Source: Zychaea mexicana
Taxonomy: Eukaryota; Mucoromycota; Mucoromycetes; Mucorales; Lichtheimiaceae
Reading direction: 5' to 3'
DNA length: 64,000 nt
Assembly: GCF_025766255.1 (NCBI RefSeq)
Contig: NW_026516723.1
Span: forward strand, 62,001-126,000
Positions 24,804-38,626 of this stretch are shown here, one piece after another. Within the stretch, counting starts at the first letter, position 1. Each line of letters starts with the position of its first letter. The translations under genes and the position numbers were made by a program. The notes beneath the pieces were generated by a model. The model did no database searches. It was not told the origin of the DNA and worked only from the letters and a program-made list of their open reading frames with translations.

Positions 24804-26087
24804 ATGAGTACAATATTTTTATTTGAAGATGGGCATGGAAATGTCGTTGATGAGAATGGAGGTCCTGAACCCATGGAATATATTGTTGAGCAGAATGAGT
24901 TCATTGTAGAGCCGATTGCGACTCACAGTGAGTACTTGAAAAATATGCGCTCTAGTGAATCTTCATCTGTTTGTCCAATGCTGACAGAAAAGCCAAAAGA
25001 TGAAGACATTCGTATGAAAGAGGTAAACACAAAGCGCGATTATGTGCGCTATTCCCTCCAAGATAAGGTTCGCTTTTTCGAACTGAAGATTGAAAAGTGT
25101 ATGAGCGCATCAGCTGCAGCGAAGCAGTTGGGTATTCACATTCGGACTGCTCAGAGATGGGTTAAACAGTACAATATGTGTCCTGATAGCATTTTTGAGG
25201 TTTGTAAGCAAATTGGTCGTAAATGTATCTTGAGCAAAGAGCATAAAACAGCTGTTATCAATTTTATTGATAGTAACCCTTCTGCTTCTGTTGTTGAAGT
25301 AACCGAGCATTTGTTGAATCGGTTCGGTGATCTGAAAGTTTCACGTAGCACTGTTTACAATTTCATGAAAAGTGAATGCAACCTTTCGTTGAAGAAGGCT
25401 GACTTTCATTCTGTTGAAAGGAACAGTCCAGCCAAGGTTGAAGAGAGACATGATTGGGTTCGTAAGTGGGAAAATACTGATATAAATTTTTTGACGAATT
25501 GCGTGTTTCTTGACGAGTCAGCTTTCGATATCAATATGAAACGCTCTAGGGCTTGGTCCAAAAAAGGTACGCGTGCCATTGTTACCCGACCAGTAACGAG
25601 AGCAAACACGACGTCGATATTGGGTGCCATCTCTGCTGAAGGTTTGATTACAATTGGTGTCAAAAAACCGAGACCAGCGAAGAAGAGAAAGGCTGAAGGA
25701 TACATAAGCTCAGGTACCGTAACGGGTCATTATATCAGTTTCTTAAAAATGACTCTTGATGAGATAGACAAGCATCCTCACATGAAAGGCTACTATGTAG
25801 TCATGGATAATGCACCAATCCACACACATGAAAACATGAAAAAATATATTGAGTATCGAGGATACAAATGCGTGTATCTTCCTACTTACTCCCCTGAGCT
25901 TAACCCAATAGAACAATTCTGGGCAGTGGCAAAGAGTAAGGTTAAGCGTCATAGGTTTTTGCAGGAAGACACTTTATCAAAAAGAATCACGGAAGCTTGC
26001 AATAGTGTGGAGAAAAGTCATTTCCGAGGTTTCGTTTCGCATTCTTACAACTGCTTGGATAAATGTCGAAACAAAGTGCCCATATAA
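24804..26087 (+). CDS. Tc1/mariner (DD34E) transposase, left copy
   Basis: An intact, intron-less gene of 427 residues with an N-terminal acidic leader of about 70 residues, then a helix-turn-helix region (ASAAAKQLGIHIRTAQRWVKQ) and a second winged-helix-like part (SASVVEVTEHLL, VSRSTVYNFMK). The DDE_3-type catalytic core follows. Its first Asp is in VFLDESAFDINM, the second in VVMDNAPIH and the Glu in YSPELNPIEQFW, with 34 residues between the last two. All three acidic residues are present and there is no internal stop, so it may be active. It cuts and pastes DNA at TA sites if it behaves like its family. It differs from the right copy by Met instead of Ile after THEN. Confidence 0.93.
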   Translation: MSTIFLFEDGHGNVVDENGGPEPMEYIVEQNEFIVEPIATHSEYLKNMRSSESSSVCPMLTEKPKDEDIRMKEVNTKRDYVRYSLQDKVRFFELKIEKCMSASAAAKQLGIHIRTAQRWVKQYNMCPDSIFEVCKQIGRKCILSKEHKTAVINFIDSNPSASVVEVTEHLLNRFGDLKVSRSTVYNFMKSECNLSLKKADFHSVERNSPAKVEERHDWVRKWENTDINFLTNCVFLDESAFDINMKRSRAWSKKGTRAIVTRPVTRANTTSILGAISAEGLITIGVKKPRPAKKRKAEGYISSGTVTGHYISFLKMTLDEIDKHPHMKGYYVVMDNAPIHTHENMKKYIEYRGYKCVYLPTYSPELNPIEQFWAVAKSKVKRHRFLQEDTLSKRITEACNSVEKSHFRGFVSHSYNCLDKCRNKVPI

Positions 26088-26219
26088 TGGCAACCAACGA
26101 CTTCATCAAAAGGCAACAATACAGAAGTAAGAACCACGTAAGTATCAATCAGGTAAGTAATTAGCAATTTTATTTCACTTTTTTAAGAGTATTACATCGA
26201 CTGTCAGTCATTTTATGAG

Positions 26220-26899
26220 CGACCATGAAAGTAAAAAGCAAACTGATTTGCACAACGCCAGCAACACGAAAAAAAAACATGAAAACCAGGCAAGTTGTGT
26301 CGTTACAGCTGACAGAAAGTGTTGCAGGCTAAGTTATTGGGATTAGTTCTGGAAATATAAAGGACAAAAGTGCAAATCTATTGCGTTCTAATTTTATTGA
26401 TACATCTGCGCCAAATAGATTTTGAGACTAGACCAAAAAGCAAGTATGTACAATGTGACGAAAGGCTTGGGTCTACCATCTTTGCAATGGTTCTAATTGT
26501 CCAATTCTCCATAAAAAAAAAGACACTGTTAGTGTGACGTATCCATAAACATTACGAAAAAGGAGACTGCTTAACTATTGCTCCCAGTTTTGTAGTGAAA
26601 CCGATGTAAGTCCGTTCAACGACGATGCATACACCAGTAACATAGACGTTCATCTCCAGTCTTACAAAAGCAAGACCTTCACTGACTACTAACCTCACTG
26701 CAACTCCACAATTGTAGTCCGAATCAGTCTCTTACCATCATTACCTTTCAACCGGAAGATTTAAGCCAAAGGAATAAAGAAAATCAAAACATCCCAGTAA
26801 TCATAAGAATTTTTCACAAAAATCGCCGATTCAAAGTTCATGTGTGACTTCTTGTTTTCTTCTTTTGCAGTGTAGATTACTGTATGTTTCTTCCTTGAA
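26220..26899. other. Interior of the composite element, 5' of the cargo gene
   Basis: AT-rich non-coding DNA between the inner end of the left arm and the nuclease-like gene. It presumably contains that gene's promoter; a run of A (26511-26521) and a TTTTGCAG are seen. No further frame is supported. Confidence 0.35.
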
Positions 26900-28736
26900 A
26901 TGCCACCCAAAAAAAAGTCGTCGGCATCTACACTCTCCAGAAAGAAGCCAAAGATTCAAGTACCAGACGATGCACAATGGTGCTTGGACAACCTACGCCA
27001 TCTTACTTTTAGAAAGTTTATTGAAAAGTTCCAATGCTTGGACAAGTGTAGTTCGCAACAACGATACCTCAATATTCTCTCAAAGTATATCAGTAACACT
27101 CAACATTACGAACGCGTTAGAATGGAGTACAAGACTTGGACTGGTTCTGCTGATTATCAACGATTTTGGAACGAGCAAGAGGAATTGGATATCATATTGC
27201 GAACAGATGGAGCTTGTACAAAGTTTATTGGCTCTGTTACTGAACACAGGTTGCGAAGTCTGAATGCTAAGGCCAATACTGTTGTCCGAGAAACACTCGA
27301 TGGTGTTGACGATCAAGAAACTACCGACGACACTGCTGATATTCAAGAAAGCACCAAAGACACTACTGAATACCAAGAAACAGCCTGTACTATTGACACT
27401 CAAGAAAATATCAATGCGAATGATGCTCAAGAAACAACCGACGACAACTCTTTCAGCGACGATGATAGAAGTTGTCAGCTTTACCCGACCTCGTCCATCA
27501 CCAGCAACAATGATACCAATGTTAATTCAGACAATATCAATGTTAACCCCTGGATCTTCCGCGGGAAAAACATTACTCTCATGTTCGAGAATTACAAGTC
27601 AGTTGTCCATGATTTGATCAAAAAACACACAAAACTTCCGCTTGAACCCTATATCAATGAATTGGCAGCTTTATCGCATATTTTGATCTTAAACAAGCAT
27701 CAGCACAGTTCTATTGCCACGAAGGTATTTTCCAGTGAATTATTGGAAGAATTAGCAGCGTCTTTGTCTTCCGAATCGATGAACTACAATCTCGATTTCA
27801 ATGATCAGCATTATCTGACGCTCACAAAAACCATCACGAATCTCAGCATGTCAATTAAAACAAGAGAGCAAGCCATTGTTGAACTTACAGTCATGTCTGC
27901 TGATATGGATTATGGTCCTAGACGTCTTGTTCGTGGAATCTCCAATTTGTAAGCAATATTTATGTGCTTAGTTTTTTTTTTATTCATAATGCTTTATTAA
28001 TCTCTTTTTTTTATGATCAGAATTCAAAAGTTACCAAACACACCATTGAAAGACAACAATGACATCAGTGAAAGCGAACTATGGAGTACTTACTTTGACC
28101 CTCTACTTTCATGCTTAATCTGTGATCCGGATAGGCTTGTACATTTACGTTGGACGAATTCCATTCCAATCGAAGGTGGAAAATTGCGACCAGATGCAAT
28201 CATCGCCAAAAAACAACAACTCGAGTATGATCACAGTGTTGGGCACGGTGAAGTGAAAGTGAATCAAGGCAACACAAGCAAATACCTTCTCTGCATGGAC
28301 ACCCTTCGATTGGCAATTTTCAACAAAAATGCAATCGACGTGAACAAATTGGATGGATCGCTTGCTTTTCAAATTCATGGTATGTCAAAAAATCAAATCA
28401 CCCACATAGGATATTAATATATTTTTATCTCTTCACATGGTAGGGTTTAACATCACGTTTTTTGTCTCTCGCTTGGTTGCCAATGGGATTTACACTTTTT
28501 TTGAAATTGCACATTTTCGTTTTCCTCAATCCTTGGATGATCTTCCATCTTTCATATCCTTGAAGAACATGAAATTGTTGCTTGGTATCAACGAGGCATT
28601 TTGGCGCCTGTGCAGAAAATCCGACGATTCTGCCACCATAGCTGGTAGATACAAAGTAACATTAGCAAGCTTGGAAACACTGATTGACGGAAGCAAAGAT
28701 CGAGTAAGAAGCTGTTCTGTGCGATATGGACAGTAA
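26900..28736 (+). CDS. Cargo gene: protein with a possible PD-(D/E)XK nuclease motif
   Basis: This gene sits between the two transposase arms. Exons 26900-27948, 28021-28379 and 28444-28736 join in frame to 1701 nt, 566 residues. The N-terminus is very basic (MPPKKKSSASTLSRKKPKIQ), as for a nuclear protein, and is followed by an aromatic and charged helical part. Next is an acidic, Thr-rich stretch of imperfect QE(T/S)T-DDT repeats (about 130-180), then a helical C-terminal half. There, RPDAII followed 17 residues after the Asp by GEVKV gives the D...ExK spacing of PD-(D/E)XK nucleases. Nearby conserved-looking segments are LRWTNSIP, LLCMDTLRLAIF and GIYTFFEIAHFRFP. The nuclease idea is motif-based inference. 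I recognise no named family. Confidence 0.6.
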
Positions 28737-29093
28737 AGGAACACGTTTGCTTGATGAATTGCGATTTTCCCCTTTCGATTCGTTTTTTTTTCTTTTTCTT
28801 GTGATTCGTTTTTTTTTTACATGATTCCTTTTTTACCCAATACATCTTATGGATACACTTAACCAATCTCGTCAGTATGAAAATGCTATGTAAAGCAGTA
28901 AATTATACTTGATTTCGTCAAAAAAAAAGTGAACTGAAACCTTCTGTTCATTCATTTTCCCATTATTTCAACGATGCAATTTCAATAGCTGCACTTGTCA
29001 CAAAAACAGTTGCAAAACAATCTAATTGATAGGAAAATCACTACCAAGTTATTGTTTTTATCTATTACTGCATATTGATTTGAAGATTGCTTT
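28737..29093. other. Interior of the composite element, 3' of the cargo gene
   Basis: T-rich 3' flank of the cargo gene (28775-28835) followed by AT-rich DNA up to the inner end of the right arm. No gene. Confidence 0.4.
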
Positions 29094-30761
29094 CTCATAA
29101 AATGACTGACAGTCGATGTAATACTCTTTAAAAAGTGAAATAAAATTGCTAATTACTTACCTGATTGATACTTACGTGGTTCTTACTTCTGATTGTTGCC
29201 TTTTGATGAAGTCGTTGGTTGCCATTATATGGGCACTTTGTTTCGACATTTATCCAAGCAGTTGTAAGAATGCGAAACGAAACCTCGGAAATGACTTTTC
29301 TCCACACTATTGCAAGCTTCCGTGATTCTTTTTGATAAAGTGTCTTCCTGCAAAAACCTATGACGCTTAACCTTACTCTTTGCCACTGCCCAGAATTGTT
29401 CTATTGGGTTAAGCTCAGGGGAGTAAGTAGGAAGATACACGCATTTGTATCCTCGATACTCAATATATTTTTTTATGTTTTCATGTGTGTGGATTGGTGC
29501 ATTATCCATGACTACATAGTAGCCTTTCATGTGAGGATGCTTGTCTATCTCATCAAGAGTCATTTTTAAGAAACTGATATAATGACCCGTTACGGTACCT
29601 GAGCTTATGTATCCTTCAGCCTTTCTCTTCTTCGCTGGTCTCGGTTTTTTGACACCAATTGTAATCAAACCTTCAGCAGAGATGGCACCCAATATCGACG
29701 TCGTGTTTGCTCTCGTTACTGGTCGGGTAACAATGGCACGCGTACCTTTTTTGGACCAAGCCCTAGAGCGTTTCATATTGATATCGAAAGCTGACTCGTC
29801 AAGAAACACGCAATTCGTCAAAAAATTTATATCAGTATTTTCCCACTTACGAACCCAATCATGTCTCTCTTCAACCTTGGCTGGACTGTTCCTTTCAACA
29901 GAATGAAAGTCAGCCTTCTTCAACGAAAGGTTGCATTCACTTTTCATGAAATTGTAAACAGTGCTACGTGAAACTTTCAGATCACCGAACCGATTCAACA
30001 AATGCTCGGTTACTTCAACAACAGAAGCAGAAGGGTTACTATCAATAAAATTGATAACAGCTGTTTTATGCTCTTTGCTCAAGATACATTTACGACCAAT
30101 TTGCTTACAAACCTCAAAAATGCTATCAGGACACATATTGTACTGTTTAACCCATCTCTGAGCAGTCCGAATGTGAATACCCAACTGCTTCGCTGCAGCT
30201 GATGCGCTCATACACTTTTCAATCTTCAGTTCGAAAAAGCGAACCTTATCTTGGAGGGAATAGCGCACATAATCGCGCTTTGTGTTTACCTCTTTCATAC
30301 GAATGTCTTCATCTTTTGGCTTTTCTGTCAGCATTGGACAAACAGATGAAGATTCACTAGAGCGCATATTTTTCAAGTACTCACTGTGAGTCGCAATCGG
30401 CTCTACAATGAACTCATTCTGCTCAACAATATATTCCATGGGTTCAGGACCTCCATTCTCATCAACGACATTTCCATGCCCATCTTCAAATAAAAATATT
30501 GTACTCATGTTAAAATTTAAGCAATTGAAGAAAAGAAAAAAACAGACTCAGGAGAAGAAAGACCTCATTTTTATATTTTTTCGAGTGCCAAGAAATCATC
30601 GTAACACGACATCATTTTCAAATGCAAACGACATGGTTTCTAAAAATACGACTTCCATTTCCAAAAGTGCGAAATTGATTTTGACCAACCAACGACATCG
30701 ATTTTGATTGGCCAACGACTTCGTTTTTGGCTGGCTGCGACATTGCTTGTTGGAAGCACTG
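29094..30761 (-). repeat. Right arm of the composite element (1668 bp)
   Basis: Inverted copy of the left arm. The outer end GGAAGCACTG at 30752-30761 is followed by TA. The arm contains the mirrored iteron array (about 30592-30745) and the second transposase gene. Confidence 0.9.
29225..30508 (-). CDS. Tc1/mariner (DD34E) transposase, right copy
   Basis: This is a full-length 427-residue twin of the left transposase on the opposite strand. It has the same helix-turn-helix region and the same catalytic residues (FLDES, VMDNAPIH, NPIEQFW). The only amino-acid difference I found is Ile for Met in the segment after THEN, a single ATG/ATA change. Such identity points to very recent duplication or ongoing gene conversion between the arms. 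Confidence 0.93.
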   Translation of the reverse strand: MSTIFLFEDGHGNVVDENGGPEPMEYIVEQNEFIVEPIATHSEYLKNMRSSESSSVCPMLTEKPKDEDIRMKEVNTKRDYVRYSLQDKVRFFELKIEKCMSASAAAKQLGIHIRTAQRWVKQYNMCPDSIFEVCKQIGRKCILSKEHKTAVINFIDSNPSASVVEVTEHLLNRFGDLKVSRSTVYNFMKSECNLSLKKADFHSVERNSPAKVEERHDWVRKWENTDINFLTNCVFLDESAFDINMKRSRAWSKKGTRAIVTRPVTRANTTSILGAISAEGLITIGVKKPRPAKKRKAEGYISSGTVTGHYISFLKMTLDEIDKHPHMKGYYVVMDNAPIHTHENIKKYIEYRGYKCVYLPTYSPELNPIEQFWAVAKSKVKRHRFLQEDTLSKRITEACNSVEKSHFRGFVSHSYNCLDKCRNKVPI

Positions 30762-31898
30762 TACTGACAACGATATGCTACAAGGCTGAGTCTGCCCAAT
30801 TTCAGGTACGCAGCAAGTCGGAGCACTCCGAGACGCGGGTTCGAGTTTCAGGTGGCTTATATTCTCAAAGAACCATGGGTGAAGTGAATAAAATAAAATC
30901 TTTTACAAAGTCATGTGCTATTGCAGTCCGTCAGTTACTGCGAATGGAGCAACTTTTTTTTTTATCATTTTCTTTTATTTTTATAATAAATGGGGGATTT
31001 TCCAGTTGGTAAATAATCAGATCAGTGAAAACCACGCTGTTAAGGATGGTTGAAGGCCTCAGCGTGTCTCGTCAGACCTCCCATAAGCACACGGCAGAGC
31101 CATGAACCAAAGTGGAAGCTTGATCGTTCAACAGGCCAGGAAAGATCATCATCTTTTCCAAATTCTGGAAGATTCGTCTAAGGAAAAAAAAAACAGCAGC
31201 AGCTTTGAGGTGAGCACTCTTATTTATACCTTTTCGACGGCACAAGTCACAGCCAGAAGGACCTTAAATAAAAACTGTCACGCTATGCCTCATAAGCGGG
31301 GAAAGTGAAACGCTCATCCATCATAGTCCAGTTGTTGGAAAGAAAACGTATGGTGCCAAGTACAATTACCATCGTAAACTGTAACTGTTGAGAGTCTAAC
31401 TTATATTTCGAGTCCTTTTGTATATCTCCTGAGGACGTGTCGCTCGCATAGCTGATTATTATCACGGCATTCTGTTCTGGCGTCTCACCAACGGCTGAAT
31501 TGCTGTGGCCGCGCCTGACACGGAGATTGCCAGCGTAGTTTGTGTCACCATGCTTCGCTTACTAACGACAGACACTGCAAACTCGAGTGGCGGTTGTTTG
31601 CTTAAATGAGTAGGAAAGCAGAATCAGAACTACATTTTCATTCACGGCTTTTGTATAGAAGTCCAAAGGAAAAGAGTACCAGATTCTTTCATACGTTGTT
31701 AAAGATATTGGGCGGAAGCGAGAAAGAGAGTATAAGAGCTTTGTGAAGAAGGTATGGACAAAGAAAACAAAGAAGTGATATATAAAAGAAGAGAAAACTA
31801 GAGTTATCTATCGCGGAACGAGGAAATGCAAGTATGTGTGTGAAGAGAAGGATATGGCATGTGCGTGTGACTGATGTTGTGTATGTGGGTTTGTTGGT
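30762..31898. other. Intergenic, right flank of the composite element
   Basis: It begins with the TA bordering the element and runs to the 3' end of the Yme1 gene. There are only short frames, and no gene or RNA gene is recognised. The first 100 bases do not resemble the left flank, so the flanks are not part of the duplication. Confidence 0.4.
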
Positions 31899-34811
<2,913 letters not shown>

Positions 34812-37800
34812 GAAGGTCAAAGGGCTAAAAAAAAATCAAGGTGGAGAAAAAGAATAATCAAAAGGGGTGTGTGCGTGCGTATGCGTGCGTGTGTATTGGA
34901 GGTGGCGGTTGTTCAACAAACGAATCTGCATTTTGCGAAACAATTCAAGTTCCTACTACTTAGTACTACCAAGTCCGTTTTCCTGCATGTTGCTGCTGCA
35001 ATAAACAGCAAGTGTTGAAGGCAAATATGTATGAGCGTACACGGGGCGTATTGCTTCATTGCAGCAACTGTATCCTACATAAGAGGCATAGGCGATGTAC
35101 CTAATGTTTTTGTCAATGAGAAAAGGTTGTTGCAACGATAAATAATAAGAAACCCCTTTGGTTATTATTATTGATTTCGCCTCTTCCATCCAAGATAGCA
35201 CTTATCCCATGGCTTCCTTGTATACGCAGAATATGGTGAGAGAACTACCTACTGTACATATACACCTATTGACGACAGTGCAGAATTATGTCAGCCTTTT
35301 TCAGTGAACAAGGTCCACGCTATTTGAACTATATTTAATCATTTAGGGACGCGATCCACAAACAACTATTACGGACTACCCATTGTTAGAATTGCACATG
35401 TTCTTCTTAAATTCGTATCTGCGAGCTTCGCGCTACATGTTAAGCGTGTTATTGATTATCCTACCTTTTGGTACCCTTGCTTGGGCTTCTGGTATGCTTG
35501 CCAGTTTTCTCGAAATACATACTAAAGCGATCTGCACACTCGACGCTTTTATTTTTTGTTCACAAATACGTCCCAGAGCTCATGTCTACCATTCAGTGGT
35601 ATACAGAGCCAATCACAAAACCCCTGATTTGATTTTTAAACAAAAGAATAATAAGCTTATATGTAATTCATTGAGACAGTTATAATGTCACATGGTATCA
35701 CATGCCTGTCTTTGGCATTTAAAGTGGGTTCCAGAATTGCTCCATAGCACAATCTTCAAAAGGATTCCTATCTTGCTGACGCTTTTTTGCATCATTTTCC
35801 AAATCAAGATCAGTGCACAGCACCTGGTTGCGTCTGTATCTATCTGACAACGTAACCTGAATCATCGCACAGTGGTAGCGTATCGTTTTCGCATAAATAT
35901 TAAGATGCTATGTAACAAATTGCATGTATGAACCAGAAGTATGAGTGTGACTTCATCATCCATATAGTATATAGACTGTGTGCTCCTTGGAACAAGAATG
36001 ATTTTAATGCTCATATTATAAAAGATACCCACCGGATCAACTGATCACTTGCGTGATGGCCAGTAGAACTCCCAAATCTCGTGAAAACAGTCAGAACGTA
36101 GAGATATAAGGACACCTAGTACGGCAGGAAGCGGATCGATATTCGATTCACTTAGTACTAACACAGATCGCCCTATAAAATATGGTTTTCGTCGGCGGTA
36201 GATGTCACAACCGACATATCGATGGTTGGTATAACAAATCACGACGCTGTTCTACTGCTAACCGAGTACTAAATTATAAAATGTGATTGGTTTAGCCAAC
36301 TGATGCTGTACAACACGATGCGTACATTCATGCAGGACTCTCTATCGTGAGCGGCATCCGTCGGGCCACACTATGACTGTAGAGGCATTTGGAGCAAGTA
36401 TCATAGTACTCAAGATGTCAAACACTACACCACATACATACGTGCCCTATAGTTTCGTACTTACACTCAAACATCATGCCACAATATCCTGCTTCCATCA
36501 AGCAACATCATTATGGATTTACTTGCTAAGCAAAGTAATTAAATTGCTTGTACTTTCGACCGAGACATATGTAATAGAAAACTTTGCAACAGCGACTTAT
36601 CACTGCGCTTACATTGCTGCTCTTCTTTTATATGATTCCTCTCCATGTCAGCAGCTTGTAGGTATATATTGTCTCCATTGGTTGCTATGTTATTGGTGAT
36701 ACTTCATAGATTAAGACTAATTGGTATGCTAAGCTTAACACAAGTAGCATTACGATAATACTACCAGGGATGAAGAAGTATATCTACAAGTACAGTATAA
36801 AGTAGTGCCTGCTTTCTAAGTAAGGATTCTAATACCAGTATCATGGAGCGATATAGGCAGACTTCATAATGTGGCTTGTGTTGTAGGTAGGCATTATGAA
36901 GAAGGCAACCCTTTTGTTCTACCACTATAAAGCAAGTTTATGAGCAGCCTTCAAAGTTGATGTATGTACGACTTTGCTACTTTAGCTAAAGGCAATGATA
37001 ATGTACAAATATGCGCATCAACTTCGATTAAAAACTAATTCAATAATATGAACCTCAGCGCACTGAGAGAAATTGTTACTGTTTTACTGAAAAGATCTGT
37101 AAGGAGGCCATGTGTGAAAGCATTGTACTGAATGCGTATCTACTATAAATTTGTTTTGCTTTTTTTAAATCTATCATCTATTACTGTTACCTTAAAAAAC
37201 TTTCAATGAGCAATAAAGTGTCTTCACCGTTGACTCAATATCTAGAATTGTCATTAATACGTCTCATCAACTAATCATTTACTGTGAACAGCATTTATGT
37301 TCCGGCTGGGATCACAAAAAATGTAAATTTAAGCGCGGCTACAGACATGCCAAGCTCATCTAAATCTTCTTACAGACTTTGACTTTCTTATGTAGTTATG
37401 AAGGAAACGGGACTTAGATTATTTATATATCGAGCCCTCTTCGCTATCACTATAGCTTTCAATGCTTATCATCCCCGCTTTATCACTAATATTGCCGCTT
37501 TTGACGTCGTCGAAACGAACAACAGAAAGTATTCCAAAAATATAGTTTTAGTAGCTATAGCTTCATGCTGCATGCTATATACAGAACGAGAAGGCATATT
37601 GCTGTGAAGCTGGTGCAAGAAGACGCTATTCTATGTTATTATCTTGTTTTTATAGAGATATTATTGGTTACTGCTTAGAGTAAACGGCAGAGTCTAGAGC
37701 CGTTGTAGCATTGGTTAGGTAATGTACTAGCCCTTACGGCATTGAGAGAAGAAATAGCACTCCTTCTGTTATGTTTATGTGTTACGCTGCGGAACAGGTT

Positions 37801-38626
37801 GTTTTGGCTATGCTAGTTAGTTAGCTAGCTTAAAGAAAAGCATCGGCATGACGCTTCTTACTAAAAGAGGTTGAGGTGGGGTGAGAAAGTTATGTTACAC
37901 GTTCCCAACAGCTCTCCGGTCGTGTACGCACGGGCAGCTGCTAAAAAGTCTGATTTCTCACTTGTCATGTGTAACCTAGAGCGTCCTCTTATGGTCAATT
38001 TAAAGATAACAGTCTTTTTGGCATTGACTACATTTGATATCGGAGTGACATCATCAAGAAACATTCTGCTATATCCTTGTGCATTCAGCAAAAGTCAGTG
38101 CTCAGTATTTAATCAGGAGGTGACCTCTTGTTTAATAGTAAAAGTATCTCTGGGCACTCGTTTACTGCGTGGTACATACATTCTGCATTGTTGAAGGTGG
38201 CTCACGTTCACGTGAGGAAGATAACAAGGATTGGCGTCATCTGTTAAGAAAAGGAAATTAGCTTCAAACAAAACAGATGGCTGTCTAAGCATTTTATTAC
38301 CGTGGCATAGCACCGTAAAACGGATACCATGCTCTGAGCCCCTAGACTGCGCATTGATTATCAAAGGAACTTTGTTCCTGAGACTATTAAAAATTGTTCA
38401 CAGCCTATGGAAAATTATATTCGCGATGACCTCGTCTAGGCGACCATGGGAACCTGTGGGACCGTCCAATGAAAATGGAGTATGAATTTTTTACAGTACC
38501 GCTCTACAGACACCTTTGCGGGGTACCCTGTCACCACGCAAAAGTTGAAAACAAGTGAAGCGCCTTTTTCTCATTCCACTCAACTCCACTTAACCACCCC
38601 CCTCTCTTGATTTTATTCCTGCAACA
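34812..38626. other. Gene-free 3.8 kb between Yme1 and Sdh2
   Basis: The first 150 bases are the Yme1 promoter and the last few hundred the Sdh2 promoter (pyrimidine-rich, 38560-38610). In between I see only short unrelated frames. Two minus-strand frames, 38113-38364 and 37861-38091, lie next to each other and look somewhat protein-like (an acidic/hydrophobic mix, FLDDVTPISNVV, YVPRSKRVPRD). They are separated by stops and may be a decayed gene or mobile element I cannot identify. Confidence 0.35.

Larger units (their letters stand above)
24551..26219 (+). repeat. Left arm of the composite element (1669 bp)
   Basis: Near-perfect inverted copy of 29094-30761. It holds the outer terminus, the iteron array, the transposase gene and about 130 bp of 3' sequence. 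That 3' sequence ends with a single inverted match to the iteron core (CCAACGACTTC near 26095). Confidence 0.9.
24551..30761. mobile_element. Composite Tc1/mariner-type element: two inverted transposase arms around a nuclease-like gene
   Basis: Two arms in opposite orientation, 24551-26219 and 29094-30761, are the same sequence apart from a few substitutions and indels. The differences I saw are one in the coding region, one near 26122 and one near 26190. The outer ends are identical, starting CAGTGCTTCCAACAAG, and each is bordered by the dinucleotide TA (24549-24550 and 30762-30763), the usual Tc1/mariner target duplication. The inner ends both stop at ...CATTTTATGAG, carry no matching CAGTG terminus and are not followed by TA. 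So the 6.2-kb unit reads as one element with 1.67-kb terminal inverted repeats, a DD34E transposase gene in each repeat and a 2.87-kb interior. Two independent insertions remain the alternative. Confidence 0.75.

Noticed and set aside
29360..30202. Plus-strand frames within the right transposase arm
   Set aside because: They are antisense readings of the transposase gene and appear identically opposite the left copy.
30820..30860. A GGTTCGAG-like sequence suggesting a tRNA T-arm
   Set aside because: No matching acceptor stem, D-arm or anticodon arm could be found around it.
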